The notes under the pieces were generated by a model that was not told the DNA's origin, did no database searches, and saw only the letters and a program-made list of their open reading frames with translations. A DNA stretch of 64,000 nt, taken from contig NZ_FOUR01000004.1 in NCBI RefSeq assembly GCF_900114925.1, positions 186,001 to 250,000 on the forward strand, given 5' to 3'. Below are positions 1-8,481 of this stretch, piece by piece; position 1 is the first letter of the stretch; every line of letters starts with the position of its first letter. The position numbers were made by a program, and so were the translations under genes. This DNA comes from Marinobacter pelagius (GTDB taxonomy: Bacteria; Pseudomonadota; Gammaproteobacteria; Pseudomonadales; Oleiphilaceae).

Positions 1-1262
1 ACCACCTGCTCAACCACCTGGCCGGCATGTTCGGCCTCATAATTCCCCGGCGTCGCCGAGACAAAAATCATCTGCGGCGCAATACGTTCCCATTCCTCGA
101 AGCGCATCGGCCGGTTATCCAGCGCCGAGGGCAGCCGGAACCCATACTCCACCAGGGTTTCCTTGCGCGACCGGTCACCCTTGTACATGGCACCGATCTG
201 GGGAATGGTCACGTGGGACTCGTCCACCACCAGCAAGGCATTGGGTGGCAGGTAGTCAAACAGGGTTGGTGGAGCCTCCCCCGGCCTGCGTCCGGACAGG
301 TACCGGGAGTAGTTCTCGATGCCGTTGCAGTAACCGAGCTCCAGCATCATCTCGATGTCGTACCGGGTGCGCTCCTCGAGGCGCTGGGCTTCCACCAGCC
401 GGTTGTTGTCCCGCAGCTGCTGCAGACGCTCATCCAGCTCCACCTTGATGTGCTCCACCGCATCCAGCACCGTCTGGCGCGGAGTGACATAGTGGGATTT
501 CGGGTAGATGGTCACCCGGGGCACCCGACGCAAGACCTCGCCGGTGAGCGGATCGAAATAGCTGAGATTCTCCACCTCATCATCGAACAGCTCGATCCGG
601 ATGGCCTCCTTCTCTGATTCTGCCGGGAACACATCGATGACATCGCCCCGGACCCGGTAATTGGCCCGGTGGAATTCCACGTCATTGCGGGTGTACTGCA
701 GCTCGGCCAGCCGACGCAGGATGAAGCGCTGGTCAATCTGATCGCCCCGGTCCAGGTGCAGCATCATCTTCAGGTAGGACTGGGGGTCACCCAGACCGTA
801 GATGGAGGACACCGTGGCCACGATGATGGCATCCGGCCGTTCCAGCAGCGCCTTGGTGGCGGACAGCCGCATCTGCTCGATGTGCTCGTTGATGGAGGCG
901 TCTTTCTCGATAAAGGTATCCGAGGACGGCACATAGGCTTCCGGCTGGTAGTAGTCGTAGTAGGAGACGAAGTACTCCACCGCGTTGTCCGGGAAGAACT
1001 CGCGGAACTCGCCATACAGCTGGGCCGCGAGAGTCTTGTTGTGGGCCATGATGATGGTGGGCCGCTGCACCTGCTCGATCACATTGGCGACGGTGAAGGT
1101 TTTCCCCGAACCAGTCACCCCGAGCAGCGTCTGGTGCGCCAGGCCGGACTGGATACCATCCACCAGCCCCTCGATCGCCTTGGGCTGATCACCGGCCGGC
1201 TGGTAGGGGGAATCGACTCGGAACACCCCGCTCTGTGCGGTACTGGTTTCTTTCTTTGCCAT
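1..1262 (-). CDS. uvrB: UvrABC excision nuclease subunit UvrB (3' end outside window)
   Basis: Translating the minus strand from the ATG at 1262 gives about 420 residues that read as the N-terminal two-thirds of UvrB, the damage-verifying helicase subunit of nucleotide excision repair in the cytoplasm. The start [14 protein letters not shown] leads into the Q-motif [13 protein letters not shown] and the Walker A GVTGSGKT. The beta-hairpin region [16 protein letters not shown] and [11 protein letters not shown] follow. UvrB is normally about 670 residues, so roughly 250 C-terminal residues lie beyond the left edge. It is divergent from the aminotransferase across 184 bp. No CTG-N10-CAG LexA box was found there, so SOS control is not supported by this sequence. 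Confidence 0.96.
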   Translation of the reverse strand, partial: MAKKETSTAQSGVFRVDSPYQPAGDQPKAIEGLVDGIQSGLAHQTLLGVTGSGKTFTVANVIEQVQRPTIIMAHNKTLAAQLYGEFREFFPDNAVEYFVSYYDYYQPEAYVPSSDTFIEKDASINEHIEQMRLSATKALLERPDAIIVATVSSIYGLGDPQSYLKMMLHLDRGDQIDQRFILRRLAELQYTRNDVEFHRANYRVRGDVIDVFPAESEKEAIRIELFDDEVENLSYFDPLTGEVLRRVPRVTIYPKSHYVTPRQTVLDAVEHIKVELDERLQQLRDNNRLVEAQRLEERTRYDIEMMLELGYCNGIENYSRYLSGRRPGEAPPTLFDYLPPNALLVVDESHVTIPQIGAMYKGDRSRKETLVEYGFRLPSALDNRPMRFEEWERIAPQMIFVSATPGNYEAEHAGQVVEQV

Positions 1263-1446
1263 AACTGGCGGATAACCTCCGGATTTGCGCGGCGCCCGCC
1301 GTGGCGGACTTATACCATCGAGAAATTTAGCGTTACGCTGGCTTCATGATACCATCAGTGCGATCGACGGCTGGGCGAAAATCAGCCAGCAATGGCTCCC
1401 CCGGCCGATCGCAGCCCAATAGGACGCAGCTTTAAGGAGCTCAAGT

Positions 1447-2631
1447 TTGGACCTTCAACTTTCCAGCCGAGTACAGGCTATCAAGCCCTCTCCCACCCTC
1501 GCAGTCACCAACAAGGCCGCGGAACTCCGCGCAGCCGGCCAGGACATCATTGGCCTGGGTGCAGGCGAGCCGGACTTCGACACCCCCGAGCACATCAAAC
1601 AGGCAGCCATTGAAGCCATCAACAACGGCCAGACCAAATACACTGCCGTGGATGGTACGCCGGCCCTGAAGAAAGCGATTATTGCGAAGTTCAAACGGGA
1701 CAACGGCCTGGAATACGAAGCCAACCAGATACTGGTAAGCAGTGGTGGCAAACAGAGCTTTTTCAACCTGGCACTTGCCACACTGAACGAGGGTGACGAG
1801 GCCATCATCCCGGCCCCGTACTGGGTTTCCTACCCGGACATGGTACTGGTCGCCGAAGGCAAGCCGGTCATTATCGAGACCAGCGCCGACACCCGCTTCA
1901 AGATCACCCCGGAGCAGCTGGAAAACGCCATCACCGAGCGTACCCGCCTGTTCGTGATCAACAGCCCGTCCAACCCGAGTGGCATGGCCTACTCCATGGA
2001 AGAGCTGAAGGCGATCGGTGAGGTGCTGAAGAAGCATCCGAACATCATGATCGCCACCGACGACATGTACGAGCCGATCCTGTGGACCGGCAAGCCGTTC
2101 TGCAACATCGTGAACGCCTGTCCGGAACTGTACGAGCGTACCTTCGTACTGAACGGTGTCTCCAAGGCCTATTCCATGACCGGCTGGCGTATCGGCTATG
2201 CCGCCGGCCCGGCCAAGATCATCGGCGCCATGAAGAAGATCCAGTCCCAGAGCACTTCCAACCCCTGCTCCATCTCCCAGGCCGCTGCTACCGCCGCCCT
2301 GGACGGTGATCAGGCGTGCGTGGGCGAGATGGTCAAGGCGTTCAAGGAACGTCACGACTGGCTGGTAGATGCCCTGAACAAGCTGCCGGGTGTTGAGTGC
2401 CTGACCGGCGACGGCACCTTCTACGTGTTTCCGAGCTTCCAGGGTGCCATTGACGCCGATGACAGCGTCAGCACTGACGTGGAATTCGCCGAGAAGCTGC
2501 TGACCGACGCCGGCGTGGCGATCGTTCCGGGCTCCGCCTTCGGTGCTCCGGGCCACATGCGCCTGAGCTTCGCGACCAGCATGGATAACCTGCAGAAGGC
2601 GGTTGAGCGTTTGCAGAAGGCGCTTGGCTAA
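1447..2631 (+). CDS. Class I pyridoxal-phosphate aminotransferase (aspartate aminotransferase type)
   Basis: A 394-residue fold-type I aminotransferase that transfers amino groups between an amino acid (probably aspartate) and a 2-oxo acid. The PLP lysine lies in GVSKAYSMTGWRIGYA. Earlier motifs are GAGEPDFDTPEHIKQAA near residue 38 and NSPSNPSGM near residue 177, which binds the cofactor and substrate. The start is TTG at 1447, chosen because AAGGAG at 1434-1439 sits 7 nt upstream and the protein then begins as family members do. It is a single gene followed by tRNA-Asn. Substrate preference cannot be read from the sequence. Confidence 0.93.
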   Translation: MDLQLSSRVQAIKPSPTLAVTNKAAELRAAGQDIIGLGAGEPDFDTPEHIKQAAIEAINNGQTKYTAVDGTPALKKAIIAKFKRDNGLEYEANQILVSSGGKQSFFNLALATLNEGDEAIIPAPYWVSYPDMVLVAEGKPVIIETSADTRFKITPEQLENAITERTRLFVINSPSNPSGMAYSMEELKAIGEVLKKHPNIMIATDDMYEPILWTGKPFCNIVNACPELYERTFVLNGVSKAYSMTGWRIGYAAGPAKIIGAMKKIQSQSTSNPCSISQAAATAALDGDQACVGEMVKAFKERHDWLVDALNKLPGVECLTGDGTFYVFPSFQGAIDADDSVSTDVEFAEKLLTDAGVAIVPGSAFGAPGHMRLSFATSMDNLQKAVERLQKALG

Positions 2632-2648
2632 AAAGTTTTTGTCAGGGG

Positions 2649-2677
2649 TTGACGAGGCGGTATAGCCACCTTAATAT
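2649..2677 (+). promoter_or_regulatory. Sigma-70 promoter of tRNA-Asn
   Basis: TTGACG at 2649-2654 and TAATAT at 2672-2677 are separated by exactly 17 bp, ending 24 bp before the tRNA-Asn 5' end. A GC-rich segment follows the -10 element, as is common for stable RNA promoters. Confidence 0.75.
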
Positions 2678-2701
2678 ACGCGCCTCGTCACATGACGACG
2701 T

Positions 2702-2777
2702 TCCCCGATAGCTCAGTTGGTAGAGCAACGGACTGTTAATCCGTTTGTCGCTGGTTCGAGCCCAGCTCGGGGAGCCA
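2702..2777 (+). tRNA. tRNA-Asn (anticodon GTT)
   Basis: A 76-nt cloverleaf with acceptor TCCCCGA pairing with TCGGGGA, D-arm GCTCAGTTGGTAGAGC, anticodon arm reading CTGTTAA (GTT, Asn), T-arm with GGTTCGAGCC, discriminator G and encoded CCA. A promoter precedes it and an intrinsic terminator follows 8 nt downstream, so it is a one-gene transcription unit. Confidence 0.98.
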
Positions 2778-2785
2778 ATATTTCG

Positions 2786-2821
2786 AAAGCCCGCTAATTC
2801 TCTGAGTTAGCGGGCTTTTTT
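2786..2821 (+). terminator. Intrinsic terminator after tRNA-Asn
   Basis: AAAGCCCGCTAA pairs with TTAGCGGGCTTT around a short loop and is followed by a run of T. A-rich sequence on the left arm would allow some function on the minus strand as well. Confidence 0.9.
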
Positions 2822-2886
2822 GTGTTTGTTCGTTTTTTGGTGCTTTGTCGTTTTGGTCCTGCCCTAGCCTTCGAGTGTTGGGGGAA

Positions 2887-2994
2887 GGGGCATCTGGCAG
2901 GGCTTTCAAAAACACGCTACGAGCACGTCCATGTGCGCTTGTTTCGGGCCGTCCCTGGCCCTCAACAGTTTTTGAAAGCCCTGCCAGATCCCCC
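2887..2994 (-). repeat. Structured repeat, copy A (54-bp core in a long copy-specific hairpin)
   Basis: Core 2914-2967 (minus orientation) matches the cores of copies B and C at 49 of 54 positions. The flanking arms 2887-2913 and 2968-2994 are complementary over a perfect 22-bp stretch plus a further run of G:C pairs with one mismatch. The core itself folds into two small hairpins: a GGCC/GGCC stem capped by a GGGA loop, and a GCAC/GTGC stem. It lies in a non-coding stretch downstream of tRNA-Asn. Confidence 0.85.
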
Positions 2995-3121
2995 TCTCTT
3001 AATACCGGAGGGGTCAGCAACCTTGTGAACAGAACCTTTGAGTCAAGCCTGATCAAACAGGCCAAAGTTTGCAGTCTCCCGCCGCTCGTTTTCAGCTGTT
3101 TCCTATCACTGCTTTTGCTGA

Positions 3122-3233
3122 GTGGCGTGGTGGGGGCTGCCTCCCAAAAATGTTGAAGGCCAAGGATGGCCTGAAACAAGCGCACATGGACGTGCTCGTA
3201 GCGGTTTTTGGGAGGCAGCCCCCACCGCGCCAC
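3122..3233 (+). repeat. Structured repeat, copy B
   Basis: Core 3151-3204 is identical over all 54 bp to copy C at 41 kb. Arms 3122-3150 and 3205-3233 are complementary over 29 bp with a single mismatch, and their sequence differs from the arms of copies A and C. There is no T-tract after the right arm, so this is not a standard terminator, although the hairpin would be very stable in RNA. Confidence 0.9.
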
Positions 3234-3280
3234 ACCCCCGAACCATGCAGGCTAGGTCAGGATTCGAAGCCAGGAAAACG

Positions 3281-3991
3281 CTAGAGGCCAACCACCTCAG
3301 AATGGATAGCCTCCAGAGCAGCCAAAGGATCCGGCGCCTGGGTAATCGGACGGCCAATAACGAGGTAATCGGAACCGGCCTTGAGGGCATCCGTGGGAGT
3401 CATGATGCGTTGTTGGTCGCCTTTTTCGGCGGTCAGCGGCCGGATACCCGGGGTGATCAGTTTGAAGTCGGCGCCCTGCTCGGCTTTGAGCTTTGGGGCT
3501 TCCTGAGCGGAGCAGACGACGCCGTCGAGGCCGCAGTTGCGGGTCAAGGTTGCCAGGCGTGAGACCTGGGCTTCAGGGGAGTCGGTGATGCCAATGCCGG
3601 CCAGGTCTTCGGCGCCCATGCTGGTGAGAACCGTGACAGCAATCAGTAGCGGTTTATCTGCACCGAAGGATTCCAGGCGTTCGCGGCAGGCGACCATCAT
3701 TTTTTCACCGCCGGACGCGTGGACATTAACCATCCAGACGCCCAGATCCGCAGCAGCGGCGACCGCTGCGGAGGTGGTGTTCGGGATGTCGTGGAATTTC
3801 AGGTCCAGGAACACGTCGAAGCCCCTGCCCTGCAGTGACTGCACCAGTTGCGGACCGGAGCGGGTGAACAGCTCCTTGCCGACTTTCAGGCGGCATTTGG
3901 CCGGGTCCAGCTGGTCGACCAGGGCCAGTGCCGGGTCCTGGGAGGGGAAGTCGAGGGCGACGATGATTTTGGGGTCAGAGGGGTTTTGCAC
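3281..3991 (-). CDS. pyrF: Orotidine 5'-phosphate decarboxylase
   Basis: A 236-residue TIM-barrel enzyme that decarboxylates OMP to UMP, the last step of de novo pyrimidine synthesis. [14 protein letters not shown] at the N-terminus, the catalytic motif [13 protein letters not shown] (Asp-Lys-His-Asp) and [12 protein letters not shown] near the C-terminus, which binds phosphate, are all present. It is the last gene of the minus-strand run after lapA-lapB, 31 bp from lapB, and is probably cotranscribed with it. Length is normal. Confidence 0.97.
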   Translation of the reverse strand: MQNPSDPKIIVALDFPSQDPALALVDQLDPAKCRLKVGKELFTRSGPQLVQSLQGRGFDVFLDLKFHDIPNTTSAAVAAAADLGVWMVNVHASGGEKMMVACRERLESFGADKPLLIAVTVLTSMGAEDLAGIGITDSPEAQVSRLATLTRNCGLDGVVCSAQEAPKLKAEQGADFKLITPGIRPLTAEKGDQQRIMTPTDALKAGSDYLVIGRPITQAPDPLAALEAIHSEVVGL

Positions 3992-4022
3992 GGTTCGGTT
4001 CCTGGGGTAAGTCGTAACGGAT

Positions 4023-5192
4023 TTATTCGGCTTCCACGCCCTGGATCGGGCGGATGGTTTCCCACTGTTTGCAGCTCGGGCAGAGCCAGTGTAACTGCTG
4101 GCCGGAGAAGCCGCAGCTTACGCAGCGGTAGACCGGGCGATTGGACAGGAGAAGATGGCCGATCCGGCTCACCAGGCGGCCTTCATCCGTGGTCATGCCC
4201 TTCTCGTAACCCGCCATTTCCACCAGCCGGAGCAGTCCACGCACGGACGGGCGGCTTTCCAGTTCCTGGCGCAGCAGGTCAATCGCCGCCGGTCGCCCGG
4301 AGGCGCGTTCGACAGATTCTACCAGAGCCAGCAACAGACTCGTGCTGGGATATTTCTCGTAGAGTTTGCGCAGTTTCTTTGCCAGGCGGCCGACGTCGCC
4401 GTGCTCGCGCTCGAGTTTCATAAGGCGGTCAATCGCCTCCGGCCCGAACTCCGGGTTCTGGTCGAATACCTTCAGGCTTTCCTTGCCCGCTTCACGGAAG
4501 CTGCCCTGGCGAATGAGGAGGCTCATCAGGATAAGCGTGGCGCGAACGCAGGAGTGGTCGTATTCCAGAGCCTCCTTGGCCAACTTCTGGGCCGTCCACC
4601 GGTCGTCGTGTTTAAGCGCCTGCTCGGACAGCTCACAGGTGATGTAGGCCAGGGTCTTGAACAGCGCCACATCGGAGTCGCCCTTGGCGAGTGTGCGGGC
4701 CACGTCGGCGGCTTTGCCCCACTCGCGTTCCTGCTGGTACAGCTCGATCAGCTGGAGCGCGGCGTCGCGGCCGTATTCCCTGTCACCCATGATCTGGTGC
4801 AGGAGCGCTTCGGCGCGGTCCAGCAAGCCGGCATTGAGATAGTCCAGGGCAAGCTCCATCGTCACCTGTGGCGAAAAACGGCCGGGCAACTCGGGGCGGG
4901 CAAGGAGGTTCTGGTGAATGAGGATGGCGCGGTCGGTCTCGCCCTTGTTCCGGAAGTGACTGCCGATGGACAGGTGCAGGCTGACGGTGTCCTTGTTGAC
5001 GGCGAGGGACTGGACGAAGTTTTCGACCGCCTGGTCGGAGTAGTTGGTAAACAGGAACTGGAGGCGATCGCGGACCGAGTCTTCGTCAGAGATGGCGCTT
5101 TTCGAACTGCGGTTGTTACTGCCAAGCCGGCCCGCCATCCAGCCGGCCGCAACTGCCGCAGTCAGCAGCAGCCACTGAAGCACTATATCCAT
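4023..5192 (-). CDS. lapB: Lipopolysaccharide assembly protein LapB (YciM)
   Basis: A 389-residue inner-membrane-anchored TPR protein. In E. coli LapB controls LPS synthesis by presenting LpxC to FtsH. An N-terminal membrane helix ([20 protein letters not shown]) is followed by TPR-type helical repeats over roughly residues 50-340. The C-terminus is a rubredoxin-like zinc knuckle, [18 protein letters not shown]. The start codon overlaps the lapA stop by one base (TAATG), so translation is probably coupled. Order lapA-lapB-pyrF is conserved in gammaproteobacteria. Confidence 0.95.
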   Translation of the reverse strand: MDIVLQWLLLTAAVAAGWMAGRLGSNNRSSKSAISDEDSVRDRLQFLFTNYSDQAVENFVQSLAVNKDTVSLHLSIGSHFRNKGETDRAILIHQNLLARPELPGRFSPQVTMELALDYLNAGLLDRAEALLHQIMGDREYGRDAALQLIELYQQEREWGKAADVARTLAKGDSDVALFKTLAYITCELSEQALKHDDRWTAQKLAKEALEYDHSCVRATLILMSLLIRQGSFREAGKESLKVFDQNPEFGPEAIDRLMKLEREHGDVGRLAKKLRKLYEKYPSTSLLLALVESVERASGRPAAIDLLRQELESRPSVRGLLRLVEMAGYEKGMTTDEGRLVSRIGHLLLSNRPVYRCVSCGFSGQQLHWLCPSCKQWETIRPIQGVEAE

Positions 5193-5494
5193 TAAAGAGT
5201 CCGGTCGTTCTCAGCCCTGGATTTCTCCAATGCCTGCTCGGCACGATCGAGTCGTTTCTTGAGGGTTCGCCGTGACACGGATGTCCGCACGGTCGCCAGC
5301 ATGGTCATCAGAACGCCAAACAACGCGCCAATGACAAACGCCATGATAATCCAGACGGCCACGCCGTGGGGTTGGGTCTCGAACAGCAGAAAATTAAGGG
5401 ATACCGCCATCTGGTTATTCAGCGAGAATACGAGTGCCAATAAAATCAGGACCAGTACCAACAGAATAATGAGGATCTTCTGAAATCCTGCCAT
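5192..5494 (-). CDS. lapA: LapA-family inner-membrane protein (DUF1049)
   Basis: A 100-residue protein with two membrane helices (IILLVLVLILLALVFSLNNQ and VAVWIIMAFVIGALFGVLMTML) and a basic, coiled-coil-prone C-terminus. It is LapA of the LPS assembly pair. It overlaps lapB by one base and lies 57 bp downstream of ihfB, so it probably shares a transcript with ihfB or a promoter in that gap. The exact biochemical role of LapA is unsettled. Confidence 0.92.
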   Translation of the reverse strand: MAGFQKILIILLVLVLILLALVFSLNNQMAVSLNFLLFETQPHGVAVWIIMAFVIGALFGVLMTMLATVRTSVSRRTLKKRLDRAEQALEKSRAENDRTL

Positions 5495-5551
5495 AGCGTA
5501 AGCACTCCGTAGGGCTCAACTGGCCCGAATCTTCATATTCTCTGCGAGACC

Positions 5552-5848
5552 CTAGAAACCTTTTTTCAGGCTGTCATTGACCTGTTCCCGGAGTTCCTTC
5601 CCGGGTTTGAAATGGGGCACATACTTTGCCGGCAGGTTCACAGCCTCACCGGTCTTGGGGTTACGGCCGACTCTGGCCGCCCGGTGATGGAGGGAAAAGC
5701 TGCCAAATCCCCGAATTTCGATTCTCTGACCATCCGCAAGCGACTGGGACATGTGCTCTATGATGGTTTTCACTGCAAGCTCAACATCCTTCACAGACAA
5801 CTGGGTCTGCTTGGAAGCAATCAGTTCGACCAGTTCGGACTTCGTCAT
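5552..5848 (-). CDS. ihfB: Integration host factor subunit beta
   Basis: A 98-residue HU/IHF-family DNA-bending protein; with IhfA it forms the IHF heterodimer. The beta arm carries [15 protein letters not shown], and the IHF-beta signature [18 protein letters not shown] is intact. [18 protein letters not shown] is a typical N-terminus. It lies between rpsA and lapA, as in many gammaproteobacteria, and a terminator separates it from rpsA, suggesting its own promoter in 5849-5930. Confidence 0.96.
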   Translation of the reverse strand: MTKSELVELIASKQTQLSVKDVELAVKTIIEHMSQSLADGQRIEIRGFGSFSLHHRAARVGRNPKTGEAVNLPAKYVPHFKPGKELREQVNDSLKKGF

Positions 5849-5930
5849 GAGGCGCTTCCCTCTTATTTATTATTCGGTAGTCAGTTACCGTGATTTCTTG
5901 TCCTAGTTTAGTCAAACCAGAAAAAAACAC

Positions 5931-5962
5931 AAAAAAAACGGGCTCTTAGAGCCCGTTTTTTT
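5931..5962 (-). terminator. Intrinsic terminator of rpsA
   Basis: AACGGGCTC pairs with GAGCCCGTT around TTA, flanked on one side by eight A and on the other by seven T. It therefore works in the rpsA direction and could also work in the opposite one. It lies 17 bp after the rpsA stop. Confidence 0.9.
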
Positions 5963-5978
5963 CACACCAGAAGGAAAC

Positions 5979-7670
5979 TTATTCCTTGTTGGCGTTCTGC
6001 TGCTGCATCTGCTCCTTGATGAGATCACCGATGGTGGTCGCACCAGAAGTTTCAGCGGTCTTGCTGCGGACGCTTTCCAGCGCCTGCTTGTCGTCTTCAA
6101 CGTCCTTGGACTTGATGGACAGGTTGATGACGCGGTTCTTGCGGTCGATGCTGATAATCTTCGCTTCGACTTCTTCGCCTTCCTTCAGCGCGTTGCGTGC
6201 GTCTTCCACACGATCACGGCTGATTTCGGAGGCCTTCAGTACCGCCTCAACCTCGTCGTTCAGAGCAACGGTTGCGCCTTTGGCGTCAACAGAAGATACA
6301 GTGCCCTTGACGATGGAGCCCTTGTCGTTCAGCTGTACAAACTCGGCGAACGGATCGCTTTCCAGCTGCTTGATGCCCAGGGAGATACGCTCACGCTCGG
6401 GATCAACAGACAGGATAACGGTCTCGACTTCGTCGCCCTTCTTGTATTCGCGAACGGCTTCTTCGCCAGTCTCGTTCCAGCTGATGTCGGACAGGTGAAC
6501 CAGTCCGTCGATGCCGCCTTCCAGACCGATGAAGATACCAAAGTCAGTGATGGACTTGATCTTACCGGAGATGCGGTCACCCTTGTTGAACTTGCTGGAG
6601 AAGTCTTCCCACGGGTTGGATACACACTGCTTGATACCCAGGGAGATACGACGACGCTCTTCGTCGATATCCAGGATCATGACTTCTACTTCGTCACCGA
6701 CCTGAACAACCTTGGACGGATGGATGTTCTTGTTGGTCCAGTCCATTTCGGACACGTGTACCAGACCTTCAACACCCTCTTCCAGCTCGGCAAAGCAGCC
6801 GTAGTCAGTCAGGTTGGTTACGCGTGCAGTAACCTTGGAACCTTCCGGGTAACGACCCTTGATATCCACCCAGGGATCTTCGCCCAGCTGCTTCAGACCC
6901 AGGGAAACACGGTTGCGCTCACGGTCGAACTTCAGAACCTTGACGTTAATCTCGTCGCCAACGTTCACGATTTCGCTCGGATGCTTGATGCGCTTCCAGG
7001 CCATATCAGTGATGTGCAGCAGGCCGTCAACGCCACCCAGATCCACGAACGCGCCGTAGTCGGTCAGGTTCTTGACGATACCCTTGATTTCCATACCCTC
7101 GGTCAGGGTCTCGAGCAGAGCTTCACGCTGCTCGCTGTTCTCAGCTTCCAGAACGGCGCGGCGGGAAACAACCACGTTGTTACGCTTCTGGTCCAGCTTG
7201 ATAACCTTGAATTCCAGCTCTTTGTTCTCCAGGTGCGCAGTGTCGCGAACCGGACGAACGTCTACCAGGGAACCCGGCAGGAAGGCACGAATGCCAGACA
7301 GGTCGACGGTGAAACCGCCCTTGACCTTGCCATTGATCACGCCTTTAACAACTTCTTCAGCCTCGAAGGACTTCTCCAGTACTTTCCACGCTTCGGCACG
7401 CTTGGCCTTCTCGCGGGAAAGACGGGTTTCACCGAAGCCATCTTCAACAGCATCGAGAGCCACATCGACAACATCGCCGACAGCTACTTCCAACTCGCCT
7501 TTTTCGTTGAGGAACTGGGAGGCGGGGATAACGCCCTCGGACTTCAGTCCGGCGTTAACGGTGACCCAGTCGTTGTCGACGTCAACTACGGTTCCCTGGA
7601 CGATGGAACCCGGTTGCATGTCAATTTCTTTCAGGCTTTCTTCAAAAAGATCCGCAAAGCTCTCGCTCAT
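5979..7670 (-). CDS. rpsA: 30S ribosomal protein S1
   Basis: A 563-residue protein with six S1 (OB-fold) repeats, recognisable from recurring blocks such as [20 protein letters not shown] and [20 protein letters not shown]. It recruits mRNA to the 30S subunit and helps unfold structured leaders. E. coli S1 has 557 residues, so length is normal. It follows cmk by 130 bp, the usual order, and ends in a strong terminator. S1 is autoregulated in E. coli; no leader structure was assessed here. Confidence 0.98.
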   Translation of the reverse strand: MSESFADLFEESLKEIDMQPGSIVQGTVVDVDNDWVTVNAGLKSEGVIPASQFLNEKGELEVAVGDVVDVALDAVEDGFGETRLSREKAKRAEAWKVLEKSFEAEEVVKGVINGKVKGGFTVDLSGIRAFLPGSLVDVRPVRDTAHLENKELEFKVIKLDQKRNNVVVSRRAVLEAENSEQREALLETLTEGMEIKGIVKNLTDYGAFVDLGGVDGLLHITDMAWKRIKHPSEIVNVGDEINVKVLKFDRERNRVSLGLKQLGEDPWVDIKGRYPEGSKVTARVTNLTDYGCFAELEEGVEGLVHVSEMDWTNKNIHPSKVVQVGDEVEVMILDIDEERRRISLGIKQCVSNPWEDFSSKFNKGDRISGKIKSITDFGIFIGLEGGIDGLVHLSDISWNETGEEAVREYKKGDEVETVILSVDPERERISLGIKQLESDPFAEFVQLNDKGSIVKGTVSSVDAKGATVALNDEVEAVLKASEISRDRVEDARNALKEGEEVEAKIISIDRKNRVINLSIKSKDVEDDKQALESVRSKTAETSGATTIGDLIKEQMQQQNANKE

Positions 7671-7800
7671 TATGTGTCCTATGTGATCAACGCAAGTGTA
7701 CTCCGTGCCGCCAGCAACACGGTCTGTTAGCGATTTCCGGAATCAGCCAGCGGCTGGCAAATAACGCTGTTTCCGGCATTTCAACGACAAAAAGGTGTAG

Positions 7801-8481
7801 TCAGGCCTGACCTGCTGCGGCCATACACCTGTCCAACACCTCTTCTATACTCAACCCCGTAGAATCAATGACTTGCGCATCATCCGCGGGCCTGAGAGGG
7901 GCTGCGGAACGGTTCATATCCCGTTCATCACGAACCCGTATCTCCTCTAAAAGGGCATCAATATTAACATCGACACCCGCTTCCTTCAACTGGTTAAAAC
8001 GTCGCCGGGCCCGTTCCTCGGCACTGGCCGTCAGGAAGATTTTCACCGGCGCATCCGGGAACACCACCGTGCCCATATCGCGGCCATCGGCAACCAGACC
8101 GGGCGCCTGGCGAAAGTCCCGCTGCCGCTGCAACAACGCATCCCGGACGGGCTGCATGACCGCCACCCGCGAAGCGTTATCGCCACAGGTTTCGGTGCGG
8201 ATCTCGGAGGTGACATCTTCGCCTGCCAGCAATACTTTCGCGGGCTGACCGGCCGGGGTCGGCTCGAAGGTCACGTCCAGCGAGGACGCCACCCTGACCA
8301 GCCCTTCTTCATCATCAAAGGAAACACCCTGCCGCATGGCTGCCAGGGCGGTCAGACGATACAGGGCGCCACTGTCCAGCAGATGCCAACCCAGCTTCTG
8401 CGCCAGCATCTGGGTGATGGTGCCCTTGCCCGAACCGCCGGGGCCATCCACCGCGATGACCGGTGCCTTGCTGTCTGCCAT
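7801..8481 (-). CDS. cmk: Cytidylate kinase
   Basis: A 226-residue NMP kinase that phosphorylates CMP and dCMP with ATP. The P-loop [14 protein letters not shown] at the N-terminus, [13 protein letters not shown] (CMP binding) and the lid region [13 protein letters not shown] are intact. Its ATG overlaps the final base of the tyrA-aroA stop codon region, so it is translationally coupled to that gene and sits at the end of the aromatic-pathway run before rpsA. Confidence 0.97.
   Translation of the reverse strand: MADSKAPVIAVDGPGGSGKGTITQMLAQKLGWHLLDSGALYRLTALAAMRQGVSFDDEEGLVRVASSLDVTFEPTPAGQPAKVLLAGEDVTSEIRTETCGDNASRVAVMQPVRDALLQRQRDFRQAPGLVADGRDMGTVVFPDAPVKIFLTASAEERARRRFNQLKEAGVDVNIDALLEEIRVRDERDMNRSAAPLRPADDAQVIDSTGLSIEEVLDRCMAAAGQA

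Larger units (their letters stand above)
2855..3275. repeat. Inverted pair of structured repeats with outer inverted flanks
   Basis: This 458-bp gap between tRNA-Asn and pyrF (2822-3280) holds no convincing gene. Copies A and B lie head to head about 130 bp apart. Outside them, 2857-2870 (TCCTGCCCTAGCCT) is nearly the reverse complement of 3249-3262 (AGGCTAGGTCAGGA), and similarity continues inward through a CCCCC/GGGGG block. The whole therefore looks like a composite inverted-repeat unit. Short ORFs that run across it are products of the repeat sequence. Confidence 0.6.

Noticed and set aside
1263..1446. LexA box upstream of uvrB
   Set aside because: The nearest pairs are CTG-N9-CAG and CTG-N15-CAG; the required CTG-N10-CAG spacing is not present.
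2736..3390. Several small frames on both strands between tRNA-Asn and pyrF
   Set aside because: They read across the structured repeats; the recurring peptide is a translation of the repeat core, and one even includes part of the tRNA.
6495..7730. 411-codon plus-strand frame
   Set aside because: Antisense to rpsA; repeated segments in it merely mirror the S1 repeats.
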